64,000 nt of DNA. Source: Silene conica. Its lineage: Eukaryota > Streptophyta > Magnoliopsida > Caryophyllales > Caryophyllaceae. Shown in pieces: positions 1 through 12,239 of the stretch (the stretch's first letter is position 1; each line of letters opens with the position of its first letter). Position numbers and translations under genes: made by a program. The DNA lies in contig CM055317.2 of the NCBI GenBank assembly GCA_029255685.2, positions 16,013,501 through 16,077,500 on the forward strand, in the 5' to 3' direction. Below the pieces are notes generated by a model. The model searched no databases. It saw only the letters and a list, made by a program, of their open reading frames with translations, and was not told the DNA's origin.

Positions 1-1427
1 TTGCTGTGTTGTGTTTGCTGCTGTGGCTATTATTATTAATATTATTCTTATTACAATTATTATTATTATTATTAATAATATTATATTAGTATGGGTCGGT
101 TATTCTATTTGTATGGTCGGTTGTGTCGTAAGTTATTATGTTGTTATTATTATTAGTATTACATTAGTACTTGTATGTATTGTTGTTGAAGTTCTTATTC
201 TTAATAATATTATTATTATTTTGTCATTCTATGTTACTATTATTATTAATGATGTATTATTGTTATTATTAGTAATAGTACGTTTATTATAATTTATTGG
301 TAATGTTGTTCATACTTTAATTGCTAAAGTTGTTAAGTAATTTGTGTACAAGGATGTGACGGTTATCAATAGTTCGAGTATGGTTGCTATGTTCGTTTAT
401 TTAATTGAAGCTAATTATAAAAGTAAATGAGTCGTTTGAGTTAATTGATTTATATAACGAGTTAATTTATGAAGTTTGTTAATTGAATAGTTGAGAACGT
501 GTTATATTATATATAGAGAATTGATATTAAAATAATATTCATAGGGAACGAATTTGAGATGGAGTAGTTCTGATTCCTGTTGATTACGTGATTGCTCGGA
601 GTTGCTTGATCAGGTAGGATACACTGACACTATACTTTATGAACTGTTATGAATGAATGTTTACTCTGTGACGTGTTATGAAAGGATGTTGCCTCGTATG
701 TTATGGATGCAAGCATGAATTATATAAGAATGATATTGGTTGCATTGATTGTGGTTTATTGGTAATGGCATGAGCATTTTATTATTTGATAGCATGATTG
801 AATAATTATATCGTTACATTCATGAGCATAGCATATGCATTGGTTACTGAGTAAGATATGGATCAGATATTGTTCTGATGTAAAGCCCAGGGTGGTTCTG
901 CAGACCAGGCCTGGTGTCTTATCAGCTGTTGAGCTGGTGTTCGGTGACGACCGAGTATAGTCTGCCAGGAGGTTCGGTATGGCTTGGTGCAAGGGTTTGA
1001 GATTGAGAATGAGGTTGAGCTCGAGCATATCATGGCATTTGCATATCATCTTTGTTGCATTATTTTTGTTATTGTGTTATCCTACTCAACCGCGAGGTTG
1101 ACAGTGTATTCGTGTACACCTACGATGATCCGGAATGGGGAGTAGATTCTGCAGGTCAGAGACAGATGAGCTAGGAGTTGGGGCAGGAATGTGAGATGCG
1201 TACCTTGGACCGACTTAGAATTATATCACATCTAGAGATAACATCAGTTGTATTTTCTTTTCTGTTATGTAGTAACTGTGATGACCAAGTTTAAATTTCA
1301 TCAGGTTTTATAAATTACTTTGGTTGTTTTACTTTGTTATTCACTACCTCGGATATTCCGAGATGGTAACAGCTTCATTTATTTGAGAATGTCTTGCTAA
1401 AGGCTCTTAAATAAATGGGGTGTTACA
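1..1427 (+). mobile_element. Truncated or solo LTR, 3' part (same family as the LTRs at 41.6-49.8 kb)
   Basis: The stretch matches the reverse complement of the two long LTRs further right. It shares the TAT/TTA-rich microsatellite (1-290), the block around 870-1180 and the last bases before the end, which read AAATGGGGTGTTACA. The + orientation is therefore the sense orientation of the LTR. The expected initiator-Met primer binding site is not found after 1427, so this is a solo LTR or a truncated element. The 5' part lies outside the window. It is clearly more diverged than the other two copies. No coding capacity; the Ile/Val-rich reading frame at 11-292 is microsatellite. Confidence 0.75.
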
Positions 1428-2168
1428 ACTATTATTCTGATTTTTTATACATTTTAAACATTTATTTATATAGAACTACGAACTATTCAACTATGCATTT
1501 CTGTGCAATTTGCACGGGTTCTAACTCTTCTAAGCTAGTTAATCAATAATTTGTGACCGTTCTGTTTGCTCGCTCATTGCTGATTAGATCGATTACTTAA
1601 AATGTTCAACTTTCATTCATACCAGCTGGTAGGACATGAAATTTAAGTTGGTATGATGTATTTCCTTTGAAGGAATGCACATAACAATATATATGCTTTA
1701 ATAAAAACTAAATACAAATTTAAGACGAATATAATCCGTCTTAAGTTTAAGACAAGTCAAAATATATTCATGTGTGATGAATATGTGAAAAACAAAATGC
1801 ATTAAAAAAGATGAAGTTTTGTCTTATATACTTACATGTGGAGACGGTTCTAAGATATGGTGGACGGGGATGCGTGAATTTTTTTAACAATGACATCTAT
1901 GACATTATCGAGCTCGTAAAAATTGTTAGTTCAACAAAATGTGTGGTGATATAACATTAAATAAGAGCTAGTTTTACTCTCGTGCAAAACATGCACGAGT
2001 TTAGTTTTATTAAATTGAAAAATTTAATAAGAAGGTGAATATATTTAAAAGAAAAATATGATTTTAGTATTACAATTATACCCACGTAAAATGTATCAAT
2101 AATTTATATGCTTAACTTAAATGTAGGTAAAAACAAAGTGTTAGTTCGATAATATAAAAATAAACAAA
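1428..2168. other. Non-coding gap with Helitron-like terminal hairpins
   Basis: No gene seen. Two short hairpins resemble Helitron 3' ends: one near 1496-1535 (CTGTGCAATTTGCACGGG followed by a CTAGT) and one at 1978-1999 (CTCGTGC stem, GCACGAG). The second reads better on the minus strand, where AGTAAAACTAG follows the stem. An inverted AAGACG/CGTCTT stretch lies at 1717-1755. These are probably remnants of older Helitrons or MITEs. Confidence 0.35.
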
Positions 2169-3742
2169 TCTATACAATATTATTAAAAGGGTAACCTAAA
2201 ATGTCACGTAGATAATGCCACCTAGCATTAACAAAAAGTCACGTCACTTATTATACATGACATGGATCCACATCATTTTTTTTATTTAAAAAGAAAAATG
2301 AAAAAAAAATACTAAAACATTAAATGTAAATAACATAACAAACATTAACTTTTGACATTTTTAAATTCTAGATTAATTAAATTAACAATTAAAAATCAAA
2401 CTTCCTACTAAATTTAAAATATAGATGTTTATTGTTAGAATATTTTAAGCAACAAATAAATACATATAATTCTAATTTTTACGCCGTTTATAAAAAAATA
2501 AAAATTTGTAAATATTAATGGAAAATAATACTCCCTCCATTTTTTTGTTTTCTTCCCATTTCATTTTGCACAACTATTAAGTAAATGGAATAAACAATGA
2601 AAAAGTAATGGTAGATATGCATGTGGGCCAAATTAAACAATTACAAGGAATTAAAAAATGAAAAAGCAATGACAAATATTGTAAATACACAAGTTACACA
2701 AGCACTATAGAGTCAATTGAATGGTTAAATAAGGAAAGATGAGAAATGGGAAGAAAAGAAATAATTTGCCAAAAGGGGAAAATGGGAAGAAAATAGCTAA
2801 ATGGAGGAAGTAACATACTTAACATTAAATAATAGCCTTTTTAGTTTTTAAAACTATAATAGGTTAAACTTCAAATAAAAATTTACAATCTCTAATTTTA
2901 TAACTTATTAGTAATGAAATATAGTGCTCAAAATTAATAAAATTATACTACATATTTATGTATATTAAAGCAAACCTTTCACATTTCATGTTTCCTTGAT
3001 CCATATTTATGTATAAATTAAAATTGCTAATTAATAATGAAAATTAATTCTCAAAAATTATAACACTTTACTACATATTTATGTATATATTAAATTTGAT
3101 AATAATATAAAAAGATGATCAAAAGTCATAAAACACATCCTCAATTGGCTATAATTTTTTTTACGAAAGACAACATTTGTGAGCCAAAATTCAAGCCAAT
3201 ATATTTTTTACTCCCATCGTCAACATAATTGTGTGTGTCAATAATTTTTCTTATGATTGTGTCAAAATCAAGGTAAGTATATTAAGGTACGGTAATTGTA
3301 TTAAGTTTTTAAATTAATTAATTATTTATTTATTTCTAAATTTCTTATTTTAAGTGTTGTTTTGTTCTCATTTAGGAGCTATCAAGATTTGTGGTATTCT
3401 CTTATTTAAAGGTAAATATACTTTACATTCTTTATAACTCAATGTCATATTCCTTTCATTATTTAAGGGAAAAATAAATAAAGATAAGGTTAATATTACA
3501 TATGAATCAAATTCCACCATTTTTTCCATTATTAATACTCAATGTTTTTTTTTTTGTAGGATGGTTCATGAGATAAACAAGACTATATCCTAGCAAAAAA
3601 AATTCCCTATCCACTCCACTCAATACTATATGCTAGCAAAAAAAAAATAGTATTCATAAACTTTCAAATGTATGTTTTATTTGGAATTTATTGTATTCTA
3701 ATAAATCATTTTCCTTTCTCATAGCATAAAATTGGAGTTGCG
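2169..3742 (+). repeat. Direct repeat copy 1 of the Helitron 5' region
   Basis: Matches 4665-5963 plus 7680-7687 over its whole length with scattered substitutions. Shared landmarks are ATTATTAAAAGGGTAAC at the start, CATGACATGGA, and a TTTTGTAGG(A)ATGGTTC acceptor-like junction. Copy 1 contains the Stowaway MITE at 2531-2810 but lacks the solo LTR that interrupts copy 2 at GAGTT (3735-3739 here). No conserved reading frame is seen. Confidence 0.8.
2531..2810. mobile_element. Stowaway-like MITE (Tc1/mariner type)
   Basis: Inverted termini: CTCCCTCCATTTTTTTG on the left, and AAATGGAGGAAG on the right reading back as CTTCCTCCATTT. TA flanks both ends (2529-2530 and 2811-2812). The paralogous repeat copy at about 5015-5035 has the uninterrupted site AAATAATAACATACTT, so the insertion postdates the duplication. 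280 bp, non-coding. Confidence 0.88.
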
Positions 3743-4664
3743 ACATAACATATTTAATTTATAAAATTTAATTAAAAGGGTTTTAATGTGACATGGCAAA
3801 TTTTAATGTGACGTGACATGACATGTTTAATTGTGACATGAAAAATTTATGTGACATAGATTAACTATTTATTATTACATGACATTGATCTAAATTATTT
3901 ATCTATAAATTAATTTAATTCACTTATTTATTATATTGATGGATATTATTATTATTATTAAATATATTTTTTTCCATAATTTATATAACTTTTACAAATT
4001 TATATCAAAATTTCATAATTTATAATGTTATTTTAATTGAAATTTTTTGTAATAAAACATGTTAAATATTTCATAATTCATAATTAAATTTAACATTTTA
4101 ATTGAATATTTTGTAGTAAAACATGTTAATAATTAATTAAAACTTTTCATATTACTTAACACCCACCATCTTTATTGACACTTTTCCTATCTAATTAAAT
4201 AGTATTAAATATGGTAAAACTCTTCATAATACTTAACAACCATCAAATTAAATTAATTAAAAGTTTTTCCTATTTAATTTTTTTTTAATATAATATGTTA
4301 ATAAATTGATTAGTATTCTTCTATCTATATTTGTACTATATAATTAAAAGGCAACTTAACAATATTTAATTTTTTGCCACATAGGATTATCATAATTAAA
4401 TTCTATTAATTTATATTGGTTAATATTAAAATTATTTTAGAGCTATTAATTAAAACTCTTTATAAGGTTTATTAACATTTTTTTTGGTGGAAACCATAAG
4501 ATACTCATTTAAATTATAAAAATAAATTACGAATTTACTCTCATCATTTAAATCTTACCATTTTTCCATCTAATTCTTCATTAAGTATAAATATAGTAGC
4601 TAAAAAGTTCTATATGTAATAATAAAAAGTCTAATAATTTGGATTATAAAGACACTAATATATA
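3743..4664. other. AT-rich non-coding stretch inside the Helitron region
   Basis: Very AT-rich, with GTGACATG repeats near 3785-3860 and a (ATT)n run near 3945. A motif near 4320-4385 (TATAATTAAAAGGCAAC, then GCCACATAGG) resembles the Helitron 5' start at 2169/4665 and may be a third, diverged 5' end. No gene. Confidence 0.4.
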
Positions 4665-6197
4665 TCTATTTATACAATATTATTAAAAGGGTAACATAAA
4701 ATGCCACATAGACAATGCCACCTAACATTAACAAAAAGTCACATCACTTATTACACATGACATGGAGCCACATCACTATTTCTTATTTTAAAGAGAAAAA
4801 AAAAATTAAACATTAAATGTAAAATAACTTATCAAACATTAACCTTTGGCCTTTTTAATTTCTACATAAATCAAATAACAATTAAAAATCCAAATTTCTA
4901 ATAAATTTAAAATATCGATGTTTATTGTTAGAATATTTTAAGCAACAAATAAATACCATATAATTCTAATTTTTACACCGTTTATAAAAAATAAAAATTT
5001 GAAAATATTAAGGGCAAATAATAACATACTTAACATTAAATATTAGCCATTTAATTTTTAAAATTATAATATGTTAAACTTCAAATAAAAATTTATAGTC
5101 ACTCATTTTATAACTTACTAATTATAAAAAATAATGTTAAAAAAAATTAAAACTATACTACATATTTATGTATATTAAAGCAAACCTTTCACATTTCATC
5201 CATATTTATGTATAAATTAAATTTGCTAATAATGAAAAATTATGCTCAAAAGTCACAAAATTTTATTACATATTTATATATATATTAAATTTGTCATAAA
5301 ACACATCATCAATTGGCTATAAATGTTTGATGGAAGACAACAATTATGAGTGAAAATTCAAGCCAGTATTTTTTTTTTACTCTCATCGTCAACAGAATTG
5401 TGTGTGTCAATGATTTTTCTTATCATGTATCAACATTTAGGTAAGTATATTAAGGTAAGGTAGTTTTATTATGGTTTTAAATTAATTAATTAATTATTAA
5501 TTTTTTTTTAACTTCATTGTTTATGAAGTGCTCATCCTCCCTATTTTTAAGTGTTGTTTTGTTCTTATTTTGGTGCTATCAAGATTTGTGTGTTGTCATA
5601 CTTAAAGGTAAATATACTTACATCTTTATGACTCAATACATTTTTTCTTTCATTATATTAGGGAAAACTTAAATAAATAATAATAAGGTTTTTAATCACA
5701 TATATCAAATTCCACCATTTTGTGCGTTATTAATACTCAATGATTTTTTTTGTAGGGATGGTTCCTGTGAAAAACAAGATTATACGAAGAAGGAAAATAC
5801 TTGAATTGCTTAAAAAAATTCTTCATCCACTCCACTCAATAATATATCATAACAAAAAAAAAGTATTTCATAAGCTTTCAAATGTATGTTTTATTTTGGA
5901 ATGTATTATTTTCTTATTTATCATTTTCCCTTGGAAAATCACCCATAGAATGAAATTGGAGTTTGATGAGCTCCATTTTGGTCATCATTTCCTTTACATT
6001 TTCTTCATTTTCGGTCACGATTCGACCTCGATTTGCGCGTCTTTAGGTGCTTTTACGTCCGTTGCCTCGTATATTCCTATTCTGTCCACTTTTTGTAGGT
6101 ATTACGACGGTGGCGAAGAAACGAGAGTAATCGAGATGAATTTGGTGCGATTTATGAAGAATTATGAAGGATTTGTGAAGAAGCCACTTCAGGCCCT

Positions 6198-6643
6198 CCC
6201 AGCCGGTTCCCAGCCGGCGGCCGGTAGGCCGGCTGGGGATCTTTGACTCGAGATCTTGGCAAAAATATGAGAAGTTTTCAGAACCTGAATTTAGAGCCCC
6301 CAGCCGGTGGCCAACGGCCGCCGGTCAGCCGGCTGGGATGCATTTCCCTACTTAGCCAAATTTGAAGAATTGAAGAAATGTGCATTGTTGGGCAGACTAT
6401 TGAGAAAAGGCTCCCAGCCAGTGGCCAACCGGCAGCCGGTCAGCCAGCTGGGATGACCTGTGCATTGAAGAAAGTGAAGAAGAAAATCAGATTTGAAGAA
6501 TAGGCCTCCCAGCCGGTGCCAGACCGGCAGCCGGCCGGTCGGCTGGGAATGCATGCCTGTTGAAGAAAAAAAGAAGAAAAAGTCAGATGCCCTCATTTGG
6601 ACTCTCAGCCGGTCCCAGACCGGCAGCCGGTCGACCGGCTGAG
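6198..6643. repeat. Five GC-rich hairpin units in the U3 of the solo LTR
   Basis: Units start near 6198, 6298, 6413, 6508 and 6604, roughly every 100 bp. Each is about 40 bp, begins CCCAGCCGG (or CTCAGCCGG) and ends CCGGCTGGG (or CCGGCTGAG). Each can fold into a GC-rich stem with GGC(A)GCCGG inside. They stand out sharply from the AT-rich surroundings and lie just upstream of the LTR TATA box, so a role as an enhancer-like or RNA-folding element is possible (inference). Confidence 0.8.
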
Positions 6644-6667
6644 AGGCCCTTTTCGTATTTTCGAGCT

Positions 6668-6676
6668 CTATATAAA
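6668..6676 (+). promoter_or_regulatory. Probable LTR TATA box
   Basis: CTATATAAA followed after about 30 bp by pyrimidine-rich sequence, inside the solo LTR and downstream of the hairpin units. The position is consistent with the U3/R boundary. Confidence 0.5.
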
Positions 6677-7687
6677 CCCGCACTTAGTCTTTCATTTGAT
6701 TACGCATTCTTAAGCTTGTTTTTAGGGTTTTTACTGTTTCATTACTTTATACTTGGACTCAAAAACACTCTTAAATATTTTAATCTTCTTTAGATCCTTG
6801 TTTAATCTTTCAATATTTGCTAATCTCTCTTTAGGATTCTACTTAGCCTTGTTCTTGGGTATTGTAAGAGGATTTTATTGGGTTATATTTTGGAGGGTTT
6901 GAAAGAATCTTTCAACTTGTTATCCAAGCTACTTCCTTTTCTATAATCTTTGGTATAATTCTTCTAATCTCTACTTAGTTTTTACTTTTATTTAAGTTTC
7001 CTTTGAATCAATTGCTTATCCCTTGCTTGTTCATGATGTTTTGCTTTTGTTCATCCCTTATTCACATGTTTTCATTTACCATGAGTGAGTAGTCTCCTTG
7101 CTAGGGTAAGGGGTGATCTTGGGTGTTGTTTAGATGATGAATTCATGCTAGTAAGTAGATTAGTTGTTCTTAAAAAAGTAGTCTTCCATTTGTTGCATGC
7201 TAGGTGTTTGATGATTTGCCTCGACGAAAGTTGGGCTTTGATTTTAGCGTGACTTGCCTTTAGCGACGGTTGGAGGTTTGTCTTAGCATGTTTAATGGTT
7301 GGTTGTGGTATTTGTAGCGAAAGCTAGGGTATTCCGACCTAGGTTAGTCGACTCGAGAGAAGAGACTACCCGAGACTATTTGTTTGAGACCTTCTAGTTT
7401 TCTTTCTAGCATCTTCGTCTAACCACCTTAGTGACCCCCGAAACCCTAGTCTTCTCTTCCATTGATTCAATCTTATTTAGTTGTTTTAATTGTTCGTCTT
7501 AGTTGTTCTTTAGTCTTTAATCAACCACAAACCTATTACCCCCGACTCTCACTTAAATTAGAACATAATTACACAACTATCCCCACCGTCTTCGCGTTCG
7601 ACCCCGATTTCGATACTACTTGTTTTCGGGTTTTATAAATGTGTTTGATGCCGGAATTGACGACAAAAACCGGATATCAGAGTTGCG

Positions 7688-9479
7688 TGAATATCAATCT
7701 TTTCAACAAGTTGGACAAAAAAATCTTATTGACATACATATGGCAAAAAGTACATTATTATCTAATATTTATACGTTCATGTCGTATTATCTAATGTACA
7801 TTTCTTATAAAATGTAATTAGAATTGAAAGAGATATGTAGCATGCAACTATTTTTCTTGAATTTATCATTTATGAAAACATTTACATTTTAGAATTATTG
7901 GCAAATTCATATAGATGTTATACTAAGACTAACATTGATTAAACTTCATAAATATACTACTATCAAAAATATGATTTATGAGACTATTGAGAGGATATAA
8001 AAGGCCCCAATCATATATGTTTTAAGTTCTTTCCATTAGGTTATTTATCATTCTCAAAAAAAGAAAGAAAAAAAGAGAAACAATCCAATTTGATGCATTT
8101 AATTTTTTCTTTCATTTTCATTTTCATATATTATTGCTAAAAACATTTAGTTTTATTACATGTCATTATCAATAATTATCACTAAACTTAATTAATTTAA
8201 CCTATTAACTTTTTAAAATTGTTAGTATACCTTAATTAATATGGCACAATAAATATTTTAATAGGAGTACTTTTTTAACACCTGAAATATAAGAACCGTA
8301 AGTATAAAAAGGCATTGACAAATAAAACAAATAGACAATGTCATGAACTCATGGTATACGGAGAGACATAGATTATTCTTATATAAAATTAAATTATAGA
8401 TTAACATTTCTTGTCATGAACTCATGGTATACGGAGAGACAATGTCATGAACTCATGGTATTTTTTACTCTTTCGGAAAAATATTTTTGTATCATAATTA
8501 TTTCTTGTCTCTAATTTATACTTAATTAATATCGTGTATTAAACTTGTAAGATTATTATTGCATCATAATTAAGATAGCACAATAAATATCTTAATGGCT
8601 TTTTAAACACCTAAGAATACAAGGGATAAACATAAGAAATGATTAATAAATAAAACAAAGAGACATGAACTCATGGTAAAAGGAGAGTATAGATTAACAT
8701 TATATAGAAGACTAAATTTATGTACATCCTTGCAAATGCAAGTTTTTTTTTTTTTTTTTTTTTTTTTGTAATCCTTCTATTTTTTAATAACTCAAAATAG
8801 TTTTATACTTCCTCGGTCCATTGAAGTTTTACCACCCAATTACCTTAATATATATGAGAAGTATTATATTGAAGTGAGCTGATAAAAGTTGAATGAAGGG
8901 AGTATTATAATTATCTTTTATCTCCAATTTTATTATTTGGTGTATTAGCTCTTATCAAATTATCTTAACGGACTTATTTTGTGAACAATATTTGATATGC
9001 TTTTTAGGACCATGGACAACAATGAAGATAGATTATTCAACCGATTATTCGTAGTCCGTGGCGCCACGATTATAGACTTTTTACATTACTTACAAGCGAG
9101 ATTTATATTTGTGGTATAATAAACACATGTAATTAAGAATAAATGTTTGATTAGATATATATCTATTAATTTCTATCATGACGAAGTATGAGTAAGCTCA
9201 AATAGTTGGATTTTCCGCATCATATATGCAATACGACCATTATATATGTAGTTCTCAAAGAGGTATCAATTACCGAACACAGATCTATTATTTCAATTGT
9301 TATGCTAACTGTGGTAAACTCCAAATTATATAAATATAAATACGCATGTATAGTACATTTTTCTAACTAGATAATATAAATTACTCATGATCATTAATTG
9401 TTCCTAAAATTGTAAAGACTAATTTTAAATATTAAAACATTAGTTGAACTACCGACTTTAACCTTAATATTTAAAACAA
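7688..9479 (+). other. AT-rich body of the Helitron, no gene
   Basis: No supported reading frame. A direct repeat containing CATGAACTCATGGTA occurs near 8341, 8413, 8446 and 8665. A poly-T run lies near 8741-8767. A small degraded Stowaway lies at 8808-8902. Confidence 0.5.
8808..8902. mobile_element. Short Stowaway-like deletion derivative
   Basis: Left end CTTCCTCGGTCCATTGAAG, right end GAATGAAGGGAG, flanked by TA on both sides (8806-8807 and 8903-8904). It is only 95 bp, so internally deleted, and the termini are imperfect. Confidence 0.5.
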
Positions 9480-9509
9480 CCCGTGCTTTCTGCACGGGTA
9501 CAAAACTAG
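9480..9509 (+). other. Helitron 3' terminal hairpin and CTAG end
   Basis: 7-bp perfect stem CCCGTGC/GCACGGG with a TTTCT loop, then TACAAAACTAG ending at 9509 and a host T at 9510. The AAAACTAG tail is shared with the Helitron end at 11071. Confidence 0.8.
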
Positions 9510-11070
9510 TTCTTATTTAAGACGACTCAAATATATATGTATGTGTAAGATAAATAAAACAAAATAGTAACATTATGCATAGAAAAAGTAAAATATTTGT
9601 CTTATATGCGCAAGGTTTTGACCCATTTGAAACTTAAAAGTGATAATAACCAATAAAAATATGTATAGATCTGAAAATTATATTTAGATTAATTCAAATT
9701 ATTATTGATCACCTCCTAACTACCAAAAACGACTATATAATATAAACTCCGTTCCTTTAACTATCCAAAAATAACTCGGACCATACATATATGGGGTTGA
9801 GTTTTTCCAACTACAAAATGATTATTAATGATTTTTATTTCCGATAATTAATTTAAATTGATCTATTTTCATCAAGATATTATAATTTGGATCTTCATGT
9901 TAAGTTCTGTGTATAATTCTATGAATTTGTTTGTCTGTATTTTATTTGTTATTATTTATTTGGGTTGTTATTTTTTAATTTATTAGTTTAAAATTTATTA
10001 ATTTAATTTATTTGTAATCGTTGAACATATGAATTTCTGCATAATTTTCATTTTTTTTAAGTTTTTTGTACTTTTTTGTTTTGCATAAAACTTCTATGTA
10101 AATAAACTTTGTATCATAAATTTAACATATGAAAATGAATATTTTGAAATTGAAAGTTTGTAAAATAAAAGGCAAACAAAATTGGAGGAGAGAGACTAAT
10201 TAAATAGAAGAAAATCATGCAGCCAATAAAAAACGTCTAAAAGTTACCGCTTTTATAGTAAAGAGATTGTTCTATACAAGAATAGAACTCATAACTTCTA
10301 ACGAACAAATAATCCTAATAAGTAATAAGCACTAAAACCACGTAAACATTGTTCTATTTTAATTATTTTTCGGGAAAGGGGTGCAGATGAACTTCTATAG
10401 GACTGCACCCCACCAAAAACGACACTGCTTACATGCTTAATACTTAACCCGTTTTTAACAAATTAGGTACTTGATCATAAATCGTAATGTAGACATGGAT
10501 TATTAATGTTTTATCATGCTTCTATAGTTTTATGTATTGCTCTAAAATTACCCCCTTTCGTATTATAAATCGTTTTGTGCAGGTTTTGATATGTCACGTA
10601 GTTGGCAAGAGTTATCAACTTATCACCTAAATATTATAGTGAACAATATAATAAAAGATTTCGTCTACCAGTTAAGGCGATGATCACTGCAGCGTCCGAA
10701 GGGGTGGTTTACATGGTTCATGTGGTGGTGCGGGAATGCATCAGCCTGAGGATTCAACACCCTCGTCATCAAAAAAAAATGTTCATTAATTAGTTAACGA
10801 CGACTATTATAATGAGTTCTTAATTCATAAATTATCGTTAAGTACACCCTTCGTCTTAGTAATGTAATTATTTTTATTTTAAAAGAAATTTAATTATATA
10901 TATTCGTTATGTCACTTGTCATCTGCTAACCACTAATAAATGATTTACTTAAACAAATGATCGAGAATGAAGAGAGTAAGTATAATCGAGCAAACATCCA
11001 CTTAAAAAGTTTGAGTCATCACATTATTTAAATGACTTTTTATTTAGTTTTAATCCGATCATTGTTCTAA
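9510..11070. other. Intergenic, AT-rich, no recognised gene
   Basis: A stretch around 9515-9605 resembles 1740-1840 (AAGAC..CTCAAATATAT .. GTCTTATATGCG), probably fragments of the same MITE family. The 63-codon frame at 10602-10793 matches nothing I recognise. No terminal repeats or RNA genes were noticed. Confidence 0.4.
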
Positions 11071-11798
11071 CTAGTTTTAAACCCGTACAAAAAATGCACG
11101 GGCCGAAATTGCAAGCGTTATCTTGGATACCGTCACATATAAACTACCGTGATTAAATGTGTAATGCGGTGACAATGTAAATAGTCTATAAATTGATATT
11201 CGACGTACATACTATTTAAATTACTAAGTACGATCATACGCTAAAAAAATATGTTACAAATGTAAACGTAATATGTAACTTTACAAATATGTTACAAATG
11301 TAAACATAATATGATCATTTCGATATATATCGGACTGTTGTATATCGTATTTTATCTTATTTGGTATCTTAATTTGTATTTGATTTGATTGGAAAATATA
11401 ATGCAATTTAATTATTGGACTGTAATTATTTTTGCTGTTTTTAATTTTTTGTTTTTCGGATTTAATTTTTGGACCGATATTATTTTTGCTGTTTGTAATT
11501 TTTTGTTTTTCGGATTTAAATTTTGGACCAATATTGTATTTTATTTGACCGTTGTATATTGTTATTTAAATATTTGATTAACAATAATTTGATCATATCG
11601 TATTTTATTATGACAATGACGAAATGTAATACTGCTACAATCGATTACATAATTAGGAATGAGCAAAGATTAGAATACGTAATTAAGGATGAGTAAAGGT
11701 CGGAATTAATTGTAAAAATAGGAGAGAGGGCCCCTACATTCCTTATTTTAAGGAACCAACGAGAGGAGCTTAAAATCTACTCCTTTTATAGAGATAGA
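11071..11798 (-). mobile_element. Small non-autonomous Helitron
   Basis: On the minus strand the 5' end is A|TCTATCTCTATAAAAGGAG (start at 11798). The 3' end is a CCCGTGCA..TGTACGGG stem-loop followed by TTTAAAACTAG|T, ending at 11071. Both the A/T target and CTAG are intact. 728 bp. It includes a local direct repeat of TTACAAATGTAAACGTAATATG near 11250-11310 and an imperfect Phe-rich repeat at 11400-11550. No coding function. Confidence 0.8.
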
Positions 11799-12239
11799 TT
11801 ATAGTTTGGTTACTTTTAATTTAAGTAGATAACTAGATTTCATACCCGGGCGTTGCCCGGGTAATATCTTGACATGGTTTCAAAATAATTATCGTAATAG
11901 TTAATCTTCTAAAAATGCTTAGTATAATAAGCATATATAAAGAATAATTTAAGTATGATTGTTTTTACGGCTAATTAAATATCATATGTATCATCATCGG
12001 AACAACATGAAACGTTAAAAGTGCATGAAACTCCAATAGAAACGGATACATGTACCTCCAATTCAATGGTCTCGAAAAGACACTTACATATTACGCATCA
12101 CTGTCAAAATATTATTTTAAGCACATGTATTTTTATAATAACTTCTATACTTTTTATTTGAGCATCATCTTGAAGAAATTTTTATCCAATATTTCTAATA
12201 TATAAAGATAGTTGAAACTCGTATTCTTTTAATATTAAC

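Larger units (their letters stand above)
5964..7679 (+). mobile_element. Solo LTR with 5-bp target duplication GAGTT
   Basis: Begins TGATGAGCTCC and ends CCGGATATCA, giving the inverted ends TGAT/ATCA. It is flanked by GAGTT at 5959-5963 and 7680-7684. The paralogous copy 1 has a single GAGTT at the same place (3735-3739), so both borders are confirmed by an empty site. Length 1716 bp. A likely promoter TATA box (CTATATAAA, 6668-6676) sits mid-element, which fits a U3/R boundary. Five GC-rich palindromic units lie upstream of it. No internal domain, PBS or polypurine tract remains, as expected after LTR-LTR recombination. The family is not identified. Confidence 0.9.
4665..7687 (+). repeat. 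Direct repeat copy 2 of the Helitron 5' region, interrupted by a solo LTR
   Basis: Begins A|TCTATTTATACAATATTA and follows copy 1 (2169-3742) up to TTGGAGTT at 5963. The copy-1 sequence then resumes at GAGTTGCG (7680) after the inserted LTR. It lacks the Stowaway element of copy 1. Confidence 0.8.
2169..9509 (+). mobile_element. Helitron, non-autonomous, with duplicated 5' region
   Basis: The 5' end has TC preceded by A (A|TCTATACAATATTATTAA). The 3' end has a perfect stem-loop, CCCGTGC-TTTCT-GCACGGG (9480-9498), then TACAAAACTAG and a T. This is the Helitron signature: 5'-TC, a hairpin about 11 nt before CTRR, and insertion between A and T. No RepHel helicase frame is visible, so it is non-autonomous. 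A second 5' terminus of the same sequence occurs at 4665, so the interval is either a tandem of 5' ends or a nested insertion, and the true start of the mobile unit could be 2169 or 4665. A related 5'-like motif near 4320 suggests a further fragment. Confidence 0.65.

Noticed and set aside
11-292. 93-codon Ile/Val-rich reading frame
   Set aside because: It runs through a TAT/ATT microsatellite in the LTR and starts with GTG; no support as a gene.
5740-6246. 168-codon frame
   Set aside because: It crosses the left border of the solo LTR and includes its hairpin repeats, so it cannot be one gene.
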